NCBI GenBank assembly: GCA_001787535.1
Contig: MFXP01000002.1
Span: forward strand, 22,564 to 86,563
Source: Candidatus Peribacteria bacterium RIFCSPHIGHO2_01_FULL_51_35
GTDB taxonomy: Bacteria; Patescibacteriota; Gracilibacteria; Peribacterales; Peribacteraceae
Direction of reading: 5' to 3'
DNA: 64,000 nucleotides
This document shows, piece after piece, positions 1 to 9,242 of this stretch; position 1 is the first letter of the stretch; each line of letters begins with the position of its first letter. Below the pieces are notes generated by a model. That model was not told where the DNA came from. It ran no database searches and saw only the letters and a program-made list of their open reading frames with translations. Both the position numbers and the translations under genes were made by a program.

Positions 1-1588
1 GGTTGTTCTCACCGATGTAATGGTAATAGCGCGCAAAATCTTCCAAATCGTAGAGCTGCTCCAGGTCCGCGAGCGCCGTTCGCGTTTTCTCACTCAAAAA
101 TTCGCGTCCCTCCGGGGTGAAGACGTCATTGCGGTACGCTTTCACCACGCGCACGTTCGTCTCCGGATGGAACACTTCCACGACGATCTGGTTCCGTTTC
201 CCTTCATTCAAGAAAATCGGTTCTTTTTCGTAGACGACCGCGTAGTTGTTGCTGTCGAAGAGCGGGGCGTTCACCATCGCGAGGATGCGTCCCGTGAACG
301 GGTCCATGACGATCACCTGGCCGCTGTCCGCGGCATACTTTTCGATGGCAGCTTGCAAGATCGTCTCCACTTCTTTTTGGATCGATCGGTCGATGGTCAG
401 CGCCACGGTGTCGCCGTCTTTCGGATCGACGATGGATTGATCCGCCGTGAGAATCTGCCCGCCATGCGGGTCGCTGACGGTGCTGATGAGTCCTTCCTGG
501 CCGCGCAGTTGCGGGTTGAACGTGCGCTCGACGCCGTACTGCGCTTCTTGATTGGTGTTCAAGAACCCGATGACGTGCGATGCGATGGTCGTATCGGGAT
601 AGAATCGCCAGTGCTCCTGAATGAGCGCGATGCTGCGGAGAGGGGATTGAATCTCTTGCGCTTCCTTGGTGGTTGCCGCTTTTTCTTTCAGAATATCCGT
701 CTCCTTTATGGCTTCCAACTGGGCTTCTTTAATCATTAGCGAGAGCGCGGGCGGCAAACGACGCATCACCGAAACGTAGCGAAGCGGGCGTGACCGAAGC
801 AGGCGACGGAGCAAGACGGGATCCATGGCGAGAGGAACAGCCAACTTTCGCGCATGGGAATCGACGTAGGGTTGCGTGATGTCTTCCGGATTCGCGTAGA
901 TCAACTTTTCGTCTTCATGCACTTCGATGCCCTGGATATTCAGATCGACGACAGCTTTCATCTGCACTTTGGTGGCTCCGTACTTGAGCGGGACGAACGT
1001 CACTTTCCTCTCCGAAATTTTGCTTTCTATTTCGCGTGCGAAGAGTCGCTTCACTTCCGTGCGATCGGGAAGATGCAGAATGTCCGTCGGTGGGCGTGTG
1101 GCGGGAATCGGCTCGAAGACGACCCCCGAAGAGATGCGCTTCATCTGCTCCACGGGATCAAAAGCCGCTGCGTAGAAGGGGATCAATTCGCGCGGACAGG
1201 TTTGCTCACCGGCCGTGCAGTGCGCGTGAAATTCCTCCGTGACGAGAATATCGGCAAGCGTTTCCGCCACCTGTGTCGCGTCATCGGTGATCAACGGATC
1301 GACGTAGACGAGATCCAGCGTGGTGTTCGTTGCGAGCAAATTCGTTTCTTCCGTTTTGCTGCTCATGCCCAAAATTTCGCCGCGTTTCGCAGGGAGACGC
1401 ACGCCGCCAAAGTGCTGGGCCTGCGCCGCTTCGTGGTATTCCTTGCCGCGCACGAGCTGGAGTTCGATCAAGCGCGAAACGATAATGAGCAGAGCCAGCA
1501 GAAAAAAACCATGAACGATGGTCATTCTCTGCAGCAGCGAGCGTCGCTTCTGCGTTTCGGACTGTGAAATCTTCGGGCGAAGAGCCAT
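1..1588 (-). CDS. Penicillin-binding protein / FtsI-like transpeptidase, 3' end outside window
   Basis: Reverse-strand reading from ATG at 1588: MALRPKISQSETQKRRSLLQRMTIVHGFFLLALLIIVSRLIELQLVRGKEYHEAAQAQHFGGVRLPAKRGEILG, an N-terminal TM plus PBP dimerisation-domain pattern; open to the window edge; the listed + strand ORFs here are antisense. Confidence 0.85.
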   Translation of the reverse strand, partial: MALRPKISQSETQKRRSLLQRMTIVHGFFLLALLIIVSRLIELQLVRGKEYHEAAQAQHFGGVRLPAKRGEILGMSSKTEETNLLATNTTLDLVYVDPLITDDATQVAETLADILVTEEFHAHCTAGEQTCPRELIPFYAAAFDPVEQMKRISSGVVFEPIPATRPPTDILHLPDRTEVKRLFAREIESKISERKVTFVPLKYGATKVQMKAVVDLNIQGIEVHEDEKLIYANPEDITQPYVDSHARKLAVPLAMDPVLLRRLLRSRPLRYVSVMRRLPPALSLMIKEAQLEAIKETDILKEKAATTKEAQEIQSPLRSIALIQEHWRFYPDTTIASHVIGFLNTNQEAQYGVERTFNPQLRGQEGLISTVSDPHGGQILTADQSIVDPKDGDTVALTIDRSIQKEVETILQAAIEKYAADSGQVIVMDPFTGRILAMVNAPLFDSNNYAVVYEKEPIFLNEGKRNQIVVEVFHPETNVRVVKAYRNDVFTPEGREFLSEKTRTALADLEQLYDLEDFARYYHYIGENN

Positions 1589-1718
1589 GGGGATGTGCGG
1601 TCAATCCTTTGTACCAGGATGCGAGCACGCTTTCGAGCGACTTCTGAGGACATTTTGACGAAATGGCACAAAGGAAGAATCTGGCAACTACGCTGCTTTT
1701 CTGCTATAATAGTCTGTT

Positions 1719-2861
1719 ATGGCCGATGCGACACCCAAACAAAAAATGAGCACAGAAAACCCCCTTATGAGCATTCCGTATGCAACACTCGGAGGCGAAG
1801 CCGTACTCACCGCATTGCAAGAAGCGTCCGCAGCCCTCGGCATTTCCGACATCCACTTTTCGCCGCAGAAAACGGACGTTCGTTTGGAATGTCGTTTGCA
1901 CGGCGTGCTTCGTTCGGTCGCCTTTCTCACGCCGGTGCAGTACGGGGACATTCTCCGTCGCATCAAATTTTTGGCGAAACTGAAATTGAACATCACGACG
2001 GTGGCGCAAGACGGCCAGTACGTCATTCCCATGAAAAACCGCGTGGTGAACATTCGCGCAGCGACGCTTCCTTCGCGTTTCGGCGAAGCTGTGACGCTCA
2101 GATTCTTGGATCCCGATCGCGGCATCCTGCCGTTGGAAAAACTCGGGTTTCCGGAGGAGATCGTGAAGAGTTTGCGCGATCTTGTGGAACTCCCGAACGG
2201 TCTCGTGCTCGTCACGGGGCCGACGGGCTCCGGCAAAACGACGACGCTCTATGCACTCCTCTCCACCATCGTCGGCAAGGAGCGAAACATCATCACGTTG
2301 GAGGATCCGGTGGAATACGAGCTTGCGGGCATCATCCAGAGTCAGATCGACCCCGAGCATAATTTCACGTTCGCGAACGGACTTCGGTCCGTGCTCCGCC
2401 ATGATCCCGATGTCATCCTGGTGGGCGAAATTCGCGATCTGGAAACGGCGCAGACCGCCATCAACGCGTCTCTCACGGGGCACTTGGTGCTATCCACATT
2501 GCACACCAATTCCGCCGTGGAAGCCATTCCGCGTCTACTCTCCATGGGCGTGAGCCCCTACACCTTTGCTCCGGCGCTTCGTGCGGTTTTGGCACAGCGT
2601 CTCGTGCGAACACTCAAAACCTCGTGTCGTGGCGGGAAATGTGACCCGGGTTCCCACGATTCGTACGATGGACAAATGTGTTTGCCGGAATTGCTCACCA
2701 TGACGCCTGCTCTGCAAACACAGATTCTGAACATGGCGCAAGGACCGAAGATTGCGGAACAGGCAAAGAAGGATGGACTCAAGACAATGAAGGAATGGGG
2801 AGAAGAATTTGTGAAGAAAGGACTCACCACAAGGGAAGAAGTGGAACGTGTGACAGCTTAA
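1719..2861 (+). CDS. GspE/PilB-type secretion/pilus ATPase lacking the usual N-terminal domain
   Basis: Walker A GPTGSGKTTTLYALL, GEIRDLETAQTAINASLTGHLVLSTLHTNSA. Confidence 0.9.
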   Translation: MADATPKQKMSTENPLMSIPYATLGGEAVLTALQEASAALGISDIHFSPQKTDVRLECRLHGVLRSVAFLTPVQYGDILRRIKFLAKLKLNITTVAQDGQYVIPMKNRVVNIRAATLPSRFGEAVTLRFLDPDRGILPLEKLGFPEEIVKSLRDLVELPNGLVLVTGPTGSGKTTTLYALLSTIVGKERNIITLEDPVEYELAGIIQSQIDPEHNFTFANGLRSVLRHDPDVILVGEIRDLETAQTAINASLTGHLVLSTLHTNSAVEAIPRLLSMGVSPYTFAPALRAVLAQRLVRTLKTSCRGGKCDPGSHDSYDGQMCLPELLTMTPALQTQILNMAQGPKIAEQAKKDGLKTMKEWGEEFVKKGLTTREEVERVTA

Positions 2862-3180
2862 ATCATTGAGATCGAATCGATCGTGTTACTCGATAGTGAA
2901 GTGTGAGTCCTATTCAAGATCCAAAGCAGCACCAAACGCCAAGGGAATGATCAAGGAACCAAGGACTCAACTTTAGATTCCATATCATGACTCGATGTGA
3001 GTAGGGAAATGGTGTCGTATGCCTTTATAGAATTGAAATGAAAATTCATTGGTCATGCGGTGCCTTCTTTGGTGTTTGATGCTGCTTTTGTCCTTAATCC
3101 GCACAAAATCTCTTGTTAACAAGAATTGCTCGCAACCCTTGCCAGTCCGCTCTTCTTTTCCATAGGATAACAATCCTCCC

Positions 3181-4905
3181 ATGCTGTTTCATGCGCGCCA
3201 CAGGCGAGGTACGTATCCGCTTGCGGCGACTTCGGCGTATCCAGTCCTTTTGAAATGGGTGCTTGCCGCCGTTCTTGCGCTGATCGTTCTTTATGTTGTG
3301 GGATCCTTCGTGCTCCGCGTTTTTGGCGTGGGGAATCCCATCCGTCACGAGAAAGTGACGCTCCATGTGGAAGGAAGAGATGCCGTGAGCGTGTCCCTGG
3401 ACGGAGGTGACATCCAACGCGCGCAGGACGGGATGAAACTGTATCCCGGGGATCGCGTGACAACGGGTGCGAACACGCATGCAACGCTCCTCTTTTTTGA
3501 CGGTTCCATGGTTCGCTTGGATCAGAAAACCGATCTTACCGTTGCGAAAAGCGCTTTTGGTTCCAGACAATCGGAGTTGGAGTTGGAGCTCCAGCAAGGA
3601 AAAATGTGGGTGGCAACGCCCCCGAAAAAATCCTTTACCGGAGCCATTGTGCGCACGGTTCGCACACCGATGACGACATTTGCGCTTCCTGCGGAAACGG
3701 AGGCCGTTCTTTCCGCCTTGGAAGCGTACGTCTACAGCGCCGATGGCAGCGGCATCGAAGTGGAAGTGCTCTCGTCCGACCTTGATTCCATCTTCATCGG
3801 CGAAGGTCAAAAGTGGATTCTTCCGTCCACGGAGGACATCGGGAACGATCTCTACGCCTACCGCAGTCCGCTGGATCCCGGCGCCATTCGCATGCCCCTG
3901 GTGGAAGAAAGCAGAGTGCGTCGGACCATCGTGACGAAGCAAGCATCGCAGACGGCCGCAGCGACGGATGGCGGCGTGGAAGGCGGATTCTTGCGCGTGC
4001 GCTCCCCCGCGAATGCCGCCAAGCTCACTTCGGGCACGGTCAAAGTGGAGGGATCCTTCGGGGAGGGTGTCGCTTCCATCAAAGTGAATGAATACTTTGC
4101 CGTGCTGGATGCCGAGAAGAAAACCTTCTCGCAAGAGTTGGCGCTCCCGACGGGCACGGAATCGTTCGATATCCGCATAGCGGCGTTGGATTCCGCCGGA
4201 GAAATTTTGGAGGAAGTGCTGCGCAACGTGACGCGGGAATTCAAAGCCCCGGATGCTCCGACAATTACGAGTCCGGCGAAGCAGGGGCAAACCTATCGCA
4301 CGCAGACGCAGGAGTTTGTGCTTCGCGGAGGCTCGCCGGCGGGTGCCGTTGGCATCATCGTCAATGATTACCGGTTGCAGCTTTTTTCCCCCAGCAAAGG
4401 AGAGTGGAGCTATCTCGCAAGCACGCGGCTTGGTAATTTTATACAGGGCGAAAATATTTTTTCCGTTGTCGCCATCGATGACGCCGGTAACAAAAGCGAG
4501 CCCGCCGTGCTCAAAATCATATTGGGCGAAGGCACGGAAGGTGTCATTGCAGAAGGGCAAGCAAGCAGTGCCGCTCCCGTTACAGAGACTCCCGCGGAGC
4601 TCCCGAACAATGCTCCTCTAAAACCGGGCTCTCTGGTTGTGACCGGTCCCACAGCGGGTACTGCGCATACGGCTACCGGCAGCGAATTCCTTATAGAAGG
4701 CACGACGATTCCGGAGACAGCCAGTGTCTGGGTGAATGACTACGAGTTGCAGTTGTATGTCGATGGCAAAACATTCTGGAACTACATCGCGAACACGGAG
4801 TACGGCAACTTGAAGCGCGGTAAAAATGTCTACGTCATTGTCACGCGCAATGCGAGGAACGAGATCCTGGATAAGTTGGAGTACACGGTGACGTACAATC
4901 CGTAA
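3181..4905 (+). CDS. Membrane-anchored FecR-like protein with Ig-like repeats
   Basis: N-terminal TM, FecR-like GDRVTTGANTHATLLFFDGSMVRLDQKTDLTV, repeated VNDYxLQL modules. Confidence 0.7.
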   Translation: MLFHARHRRGTYPLAATSAYPVLLKWVLAAVLALIVLYVVGSFVLRVFGVGNPIRHEKVTLHVEGRDAVSVSLDGGDIQRAQDGMKLYPGDRVTTGANTHATLLFFDGSMVRLDQKTDLTVAKSAFGSRQSELELELQQGKMWVATPPKKSFTGAIVRTVRTPMTTFALPAETEAVLSALEAYVYSADGSGIEVEVLSSDLDSIFIGEGQKWILPSTEDIGNDLYAYRSPLDPGAIRMPLVEESRVRRTIVTKQASQTAAATDGGVEGGFLRVRSPANAAKLTSGTVKVEGSFGEGVASIKVNEYFAVLDAEKKTFSQELALPTGTESFDIRIAALDSAGEILEEVLRNVTREFKAPDAPTITSPAKQGQTYRTQTQEFVLRGGSPAGAVGIIVNDYRLQLFSPSKGEWSYLASTRLGNFIQGENIFSVVAIDDAGNKSEPAVLKIILGEGTEGVIAEGQASSAAPVTETPAELPNNAPLKPGSLVVTGPTAGTAHTATGSEFLIEGTTIPETASVWVNDYELQLYVDGKTFWNYIANTEYGNLKRGKNVYVIVTRNARNEILDKLEYTVTYNP

Positions 4906-4911
4906 GAGTGG

Positions 4912-5370
4912 TTATACAGGATTAATCACTTGGAATAATTTTCGCAGTGTAGCTCCTGCTTGAAGGAGTAATCGATTGTGTTCCACCGCCGCACTATATG
5001 TTTTTTTAACCAGAGGTTCCAACCTGCTGGCGGTCCGAGGGGTCATTTTTGCTTTCAGCGTTGATTCCCAGTAGTTCATTAATGAATCTATATATCCTTT
5101 ATCATCGAGAATGGCTTCCCTCGTCAGATCCGTCGGACGCGGTCTGCCTGCTGAGTTTGCACATTGTCGTCGATGCAAGTTAAACACGCGAAGAACTTGA
5201 TCGAATTTTATATGATGAAGAAGATCGTTCGGTGTTTCGCATCTGGAAAGATCATCTTCTTCTATTTCCAAAGTTTGTTTTTCGTTGCCATCAGGTGGAT
5301 CTACACGGGTGTCCAACTGAAACGTGCGTTCATGCATATCAAAGAGAGGAATAGTGTTGTGATCGTACAA
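4912..5370 (-). CDS. Hypothetical protein
   Basis: ORF of 152 aa in a convergent gap; no motif recognised. Confidence 0.5.
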   Translation of the reverse strand: MYDHNTIPLFDMHERTFQLDTRVDPPDGNEKQTLEIEEDDLSRCETPNDLLHHIKFDQVLRVFNLHRRQCANSAGRPRPTDLTREAILDDKGYIDSLMNYWESTLKAKMTPRTASRLEPLVKKTYSAAVEHNRLLLQAGATLRKLFQVINPV

Positions 5371-5381
5371 CTCAGATCCTG

Positions 5382-6317
5382 CTAGGCAAGAAAATTGATG
5401 TTGAGTTTCTTCAGTATTTCCAAGAATTGCGCTGGCAGATGCGCTTCAATCGCATGATCTTTTGCATCGGCAGGTGATTCAAAAGTAAGTTTCCAGGCAT
5501 GCAAGCAGAGCGATTCCACTTCCCATTCCTGCACCACACGTTCGCTGAGTGCGCTGCTGTAGCTGCTGTCACCCAGTACAGGATGCCCGATGCCCGCCAA
5601 GTGCACACGAATTTGGTGCGTGCGTCCCGTGTGCAGGTCACACTCCAGAAGAGCAACATTGGAAGCTTTTCCTACTATGCGATAGGTCGTCTGCGCCTCG
5701 CGGCTCGTGCTGGTTCCTGTTATGGCCATCTTCGTTGGATTCATCGAACTTCTGCCGATGGGTGCATCGATCTTCGCTTGGGATTTCTCCGGAATGCCTG
5801 CGACGAGTGCCAAGTATGTTTTTTTCACGGTGCGCGTCTCAAACTGTTTCTGCAATGCTATGTGTGCCGCAGGATTCTTTGCGATCAGCAAGCAACCGGT
5901 CGTATCTTTATCCAAGCGATGCACGAGAACGCTCTCTGACGAGAATGGAATCTTCATCTTCGTAAACAGAAGGGCGACGCCATGCAGGATCGTGGGCTCA
6001 TCGATTGCTCCGGCACCCGGATGGACGGAATACCCCGCGGGCTTATTGATGACGAAGCATTGCTCATCTTCGTACAAGATCTCCAGATGCAGATCTTTCG
6101 GTTCGATCGCACTTTCCGTTGGAGTGGAAGCATCGTCGCTTACAATCACGCGATCACCGGGTTCAAGACGATGCGCCGGCTTTTTGACAATCACGTCGTT
6201 CACGCGGACATGGCCTTCTTCGATCGCTCTCTTTGCTTTCTCGCGACTGAGCACACGTCCTTCTTCCGCGAGAAAAGAATCCAGCCTGTGGGGATACGAA
6301 ACGAGCCACTCGGACAT
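5382..6317 (-). CDS. RluA-family pseudouridine synthase with S4 domain
   Basis: S4-like N-terminus, VHRLDKDTTGCLLIAKN, HTGRTHQIRVHLAGIGHPVLGD. Confidence 0.95.
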   Translation of the reverse strand: MSEWLVSYPHRLDSFLAEEGRVLSREKAKRAIEEGHVRVNDVIVKKPAHRLEPGDRVIVSDDASTPTESAIEPKDLHLEILYEDEQCFVINKPAGYSVHPGAGAIDEPTILHGVALLFTKMKIPFSSESVLVHRLDKDTTGCLLIAKNPAAHIALQKQFETRTVKKTYLALVAGIPEKSQAKIDAPIGRSSMNPTKMAITGTSTSREAQTTYRIVGKASNVALLECDLHTGRTHQIRVHLAGIGHPVLGDSSYSSALSERVVQEWEVESLCLHAWKLTFESPADAKDHAIEAHLPAQFLEILKKLNINFLA

Positions 6318-6377
6318 GCGGATACTATGCCTCTTTCACGTCATGATTCACAGCAAAGAGTCTGCTACACTTCCGTT

Positions 6378-7541
6378 ATGCCAAATGAGCTCTTAACACG
6401 CGCGGTGGAAGCAGTCACGCCAAAGGCTTTGGCGGAGGAGAAGTTGAAGACAGGTCTACCGATCCGCATCTACTTGGGCATCGATCCCACGGGAACCAAG
6501 CTGCATTTGGGGCATAGCGTGCCTCTACGCAAGCTGCGTGCATTTCAAGATGCAGGGCACCAAGTGATCTTCCTGATTGGAAGTTTTACTGCGATGATCG
6601 GGGATCCTTCCGGTCGCGATAAGCAGCGTGAACCTCTCACGACCGAACAGGTGCTGGAAAATTTTAAGACCTACAAAGAACAAGCAGCGAAAGTGCTCGA
6701 CTTCACCAACATCGAAGTGGTCTATAACCACCAGTGGTTGGAAAAGCTCATGTTTGTCGACATCATTAACTTAGCCGGTAACTTCACCGTGCAGCAGATT
6801 TTGGAGCGCGACATGTTCGACAAGCGCTTAAAGGAAGGAAAGCCGATAGGATTGCATGAGTTTTTGTATCCTCTTATGCAAGGCTACGATTCCGTAAATT
6901 TGGACGTCGATTGTGAGCTTGGTGGGAATGACCAGCTTTTCAACATGCTCGCGGGCAGAACGTTGCAGTCCACCTTCGGCAAACGCGATAAGTTCGTGAT
7001 AACCACCAAATTGATAGCCGGAACGGACGGACAGAAGATGAGCAAGACGTACAACAACTGCATTTATTTGGAGGATGAACCCAATGATATGTACGGCAAA
7101 GTCCTTTCCATCAATGATGACCTGATTACGGTGTATATGGAGTGCTGCACCGGTATCCCGATGTCGGAAGTCACAGAAGCCGCAAAGGCTTTGAAGAAAG
7201 GCAGTGTGAATCCCAAGGATCTTAAAATGCGCTTGGCTCGCGAAATCGTAACGATTTACCACGGTGCAGACGCTGCTGCAGTCGCAGAGAGTGAATTCCA
7301 GAAGGTTCATAAAGATAAGGGTATTCCGGCAGACATAATAATAAGAAATGTGAAGAAAGGAGACCTTGTAATTGACATCATGGTGGAATGCAAAATGGCT
7401 CCATCAAAAACCGAAGCAAAGAGATTGATCGAACAAGGCGGCGTAACCATAGATGGCAAAGCAATTACAGCTCAAGATGCGAAGGCTGAGGCAGGAATTT
7501 TGAAAGTCGGGAAGAGGAAGTTTCTAAAAATTTTTTTATGA
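6378..7541 (+). CDS. tyrS: Tyrosyl-tRNA synthetase
   Basis: GIDPTGTKLHLGHSVPLRKLR, GGNDQLFNMLAGR, KMSKT, C-terminal S4; start moved to MPNELLTRAVEAV. Confidence 0.95.
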   Translation: MPNELLTRAVEAVTPKALAEEKLKTGLPIRIYLGIDPTGTKLHLGHSVPLRKLRAFQDAGHQVIFLIGSFTAMIGDPSGRDKQREPLTTEQVLENFKTYKEQAAKVLDFTNIEVVYNHQWLEKLMFVDIINLAGNFTVQQILERDMFDKRLKEGKPIGLHEFLYPLMQGYDSVNLDVDCELGGNDQLFNMLAGRTLQSTFGKRDKFVITTKLIAGTDGQKMSKTYNNCIYLEDEPNDMYGKVLSINDDLITVYMECCTGIPMSEVTEAAKALKKGSVNPKDLKMRLAREIVTIYHGADAAAVAESEFQKVHKDKGIPADIIIRNVKKGDLVIDIMVECKMAPSKTEAKRLIEQGGVTIDGKAITAQDAKAEAGILKVGKRKFLKIFL

Positions 7542-8224
7542 ACACTCGAATTGTAATCGGATTATGTGTACTAACATTATTTATAATTTCACTTTTTGTA
7601 CCCTTTTCTGTTAGGCCTTTTAAACTTGGTCAATCAATTAATTTTAAAGAACTAACCATTGAGCAGTTAGAATTACATAGGGATGGAAATATATTTGTGG
7701 ATAAGTTATTCAACAAACAGCCAGACTTATCAGATCATTTTATTAACTTTGGAGCAGACCTCAGTGTCTTACAAATCCCCACTGTAGATTTCTCATATAA
7801 AACGTGTATTTCCATCAATAATTTTGTAAAAAAAGAGGATAATGATTTGGTTTTCATTAGTAATGGTCCTGTTGGTATGAAAATCGCAATTGATGATAGC
7901 CAAGTAGTAGTTGATGCAAATGAATATAAGGATAACTATGAATATTGTGTCCTCAATAAAAATATTAATTTTATAGAATTAAGTACTAGAGAATCTTCAA
8001 TTAGTCCTGAAATTTACAAATCACTTTGTGGAGAGCAGGAGGTTTGTGAATTATCAGGCAGGTTTCAATTGCTTTGGAGTACAAAAATATTGAACCCATG
8101 GAGTTCTATAGTAGCTGCTTTCCTGATTTCACTCATGCTTGCTGTTTTATATGCCAAATACATTTGGCTGCCTGCTGAGTTCTTTTCTAATAAAACAAAT
8201 GAAAAAAATAAAACGGGGGTATAA
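7538..8224 (+). CDS. AT-rich hypothetical membrane protein
   Basis: N- and C-terminal TM segments; ATGA overlap with tyrS and TAATG overlap with the next gene. Confidence 0.7.
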   Translation: MNTRIVIGLCVLTLFIISLFVPFSVRPFKLGQSINFKELTIEQLELHRDGNIFVDKLFNKQPDLSDHFINFGADLSVLQIPTVDFSYKTCISINNFVKKEDNDLVFISNGPVGMKIAIDDSQVVVDANEYKDNYEYCVLNKNINFIELSTRESSISPEIYKSLCGEQEVCELSGRFQLLWSTKILNPWSSIVAAFLISLMLAVLYAKYIWLPAEFFSNKTNEKNKTGV

Positions 8225-8568
8225 TGCGATATGTGTCTCAAGATCTTCTTAAAAAGCGCTGCGTTCCCTGCGAAGGAGGCGCTCAGCCCCTCAGCCCGAG
8301 CGAGGCTCTGGAGTTGCTGAAGCAGACTCCGCAGTGGAAGATTGATGAAGAATCCAAGAAGATTTCACGAACTTTTAAGAGCAAAACATTTTTGGATGCT
8401 GTGGCATTTGTAGAAGCAGTTGCAGCAATTGCAGAGGAAGAAAATCATCATCCTATGATAAAAGTGGATTTCAATCGTGTGACGTTAGAATTATGGACGC
8501 ACGCGATTGGAGGATTGAGCGAGAATGATTTTATTGTTGCGGCAAAAGTAGACGCGCTGGGAGAGTGA
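8224..8568 (+). CDS. Pterin-4a-carbinolamine dehydratase
   Basis: W(K)ID..KKISRTFKSKTFLDAVAFVEAVAAIAEEENHHPMIKVDFNRVTLELWTHAIGGLSENDFIVAAKVD. Confidence 0.93.
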   Translation: MRYVSQDLLKKRCVPCEGGAQPLSPSEALELLKQTPQWKIDEESKKISRTFKSKTFLDAVAFVEAVAAIAEEENHHPMIKVDFNRVTLELWTHAIGGLSENDFIVAAKVDALGE

Positions 8569-8577
8569 TTGAATCGC

Positions 8578-8673
8578 TCAGGAAAAAATCAGTAAGGATG
8601 CCAGCGAGGCACCACTGACCAGAAGAGTGGAGAAGAGGAGTCCCAAGCCGACGCTAATGGTTTCTTTGGACAT
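8578..8673 (-). CDS. 31-aa putative small membrane protein
   Basis: MSKETISVGLGLLFSTLLVSGASLASLLIFS inside listed ORF 8578..8808; single hydrophobic segment. Confidence 0.4.
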   Translation of the reverse strand: MSKETISVGLGLLFSTLLVSGASLASLLIFS

Positions 8674-8750
8674 GTGTTTATAGGACGAATGAAAAAGTAA
8701 TTTCTTACCGGAGAGAGAAAATTTTTGGTGATAGGGGAGTGGTCGAGAGG

Positions 8751-8858
8751 GGAGTGTCAGTCTTCGAGACGCCCTGCGGGTGTCAGACTGAGGAGCGAGG
8801 CATCGCAATGCCGAGTGTCTCGAAGGCTGACGGGCAGGGCTCCTCAGACTGACACACT
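8751..8858. repeat. Complex inverted-repeat/REP-like element with A-B-A'-B' order
   Basis: gtcagtcttcgagac / gtctcgaaggctgac and gtgtcagactgaggag / ctcctcagactgacac, plus internal ggcat-cgca-atgcc. Confidence 0.75.
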
Positions 8859-9088
8859 GATTTCTTACGCGTCACAATGCAGCCCATGGATTGCAGTGCG
8901 TTTTGAAGTGTTCGCACTTGGCCATGGCAACGTGAAGGAAGGAATACATGGATCTTCTGTCCCTGCGGCGATGTGCGCACCCAATTCAAAAGAGTCTCTC
9001 CGGAGTCGTCGTGTCGAGCAGTCCAGTCGATCACGATCCAACTCTTTTCTCTTTGGGAAGCCATAAGTTGGTTTAGCAGGGAAGTCAT
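8783..9088 (-). CDS. Hypothetical protein whose C-terminus is encoded by the REP-like element
   Basis: MTSLLNQLMASQREKSWIVIDWTARHDD...; last residues lie in the repeat. Confidence 0.4.
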   Translation of the reverse strand: MTSLLNQLMASQREKSWIVIDWTARHDDSGETLLNWVRTSPQGQKIHVFLPSRCHGQVRTLQNALQSMGCIVTRKKSVCQSEEPCPSAFETLGIAMPRSSV

Positions 9089-9160
9089 GTATGTAGTGTA
9101 CAGATGTACACCTGAAGAATCAATTAAACAGTCTTGCACTTCGTACACCTTCCAGGCGAA

Positions 9161-9233
9161 ATGACCAATGACCATAGACCAATGACCAAAAAAGAAATCA
9201 CCCTGGTCATTGGTCATTGCGTCATTGGTCATT
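9161..9233. repeat. Iterated-word hairpin (AATGACC word)
   Basis: atgaccaatgaccatagaccaatgacca ... tggtcattggtcattgcgtcattggtcatt. Confidence 0.85.
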
Positions 9234-9242
9234 CATCATCAT

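Noticed and set aside
20-1567. Plus-strand ORFs 20..739 and 854..1567
   Set aside because: Antisense to a clear FtsI/PBP coding frame on the minus strand; composition like a mirrored coding region.
3094-4560. Minus-strand 488-aa ORF
   Set aside because: Antisense to the FecR-like gene; no recognisable domain and low-complexity charged composition.
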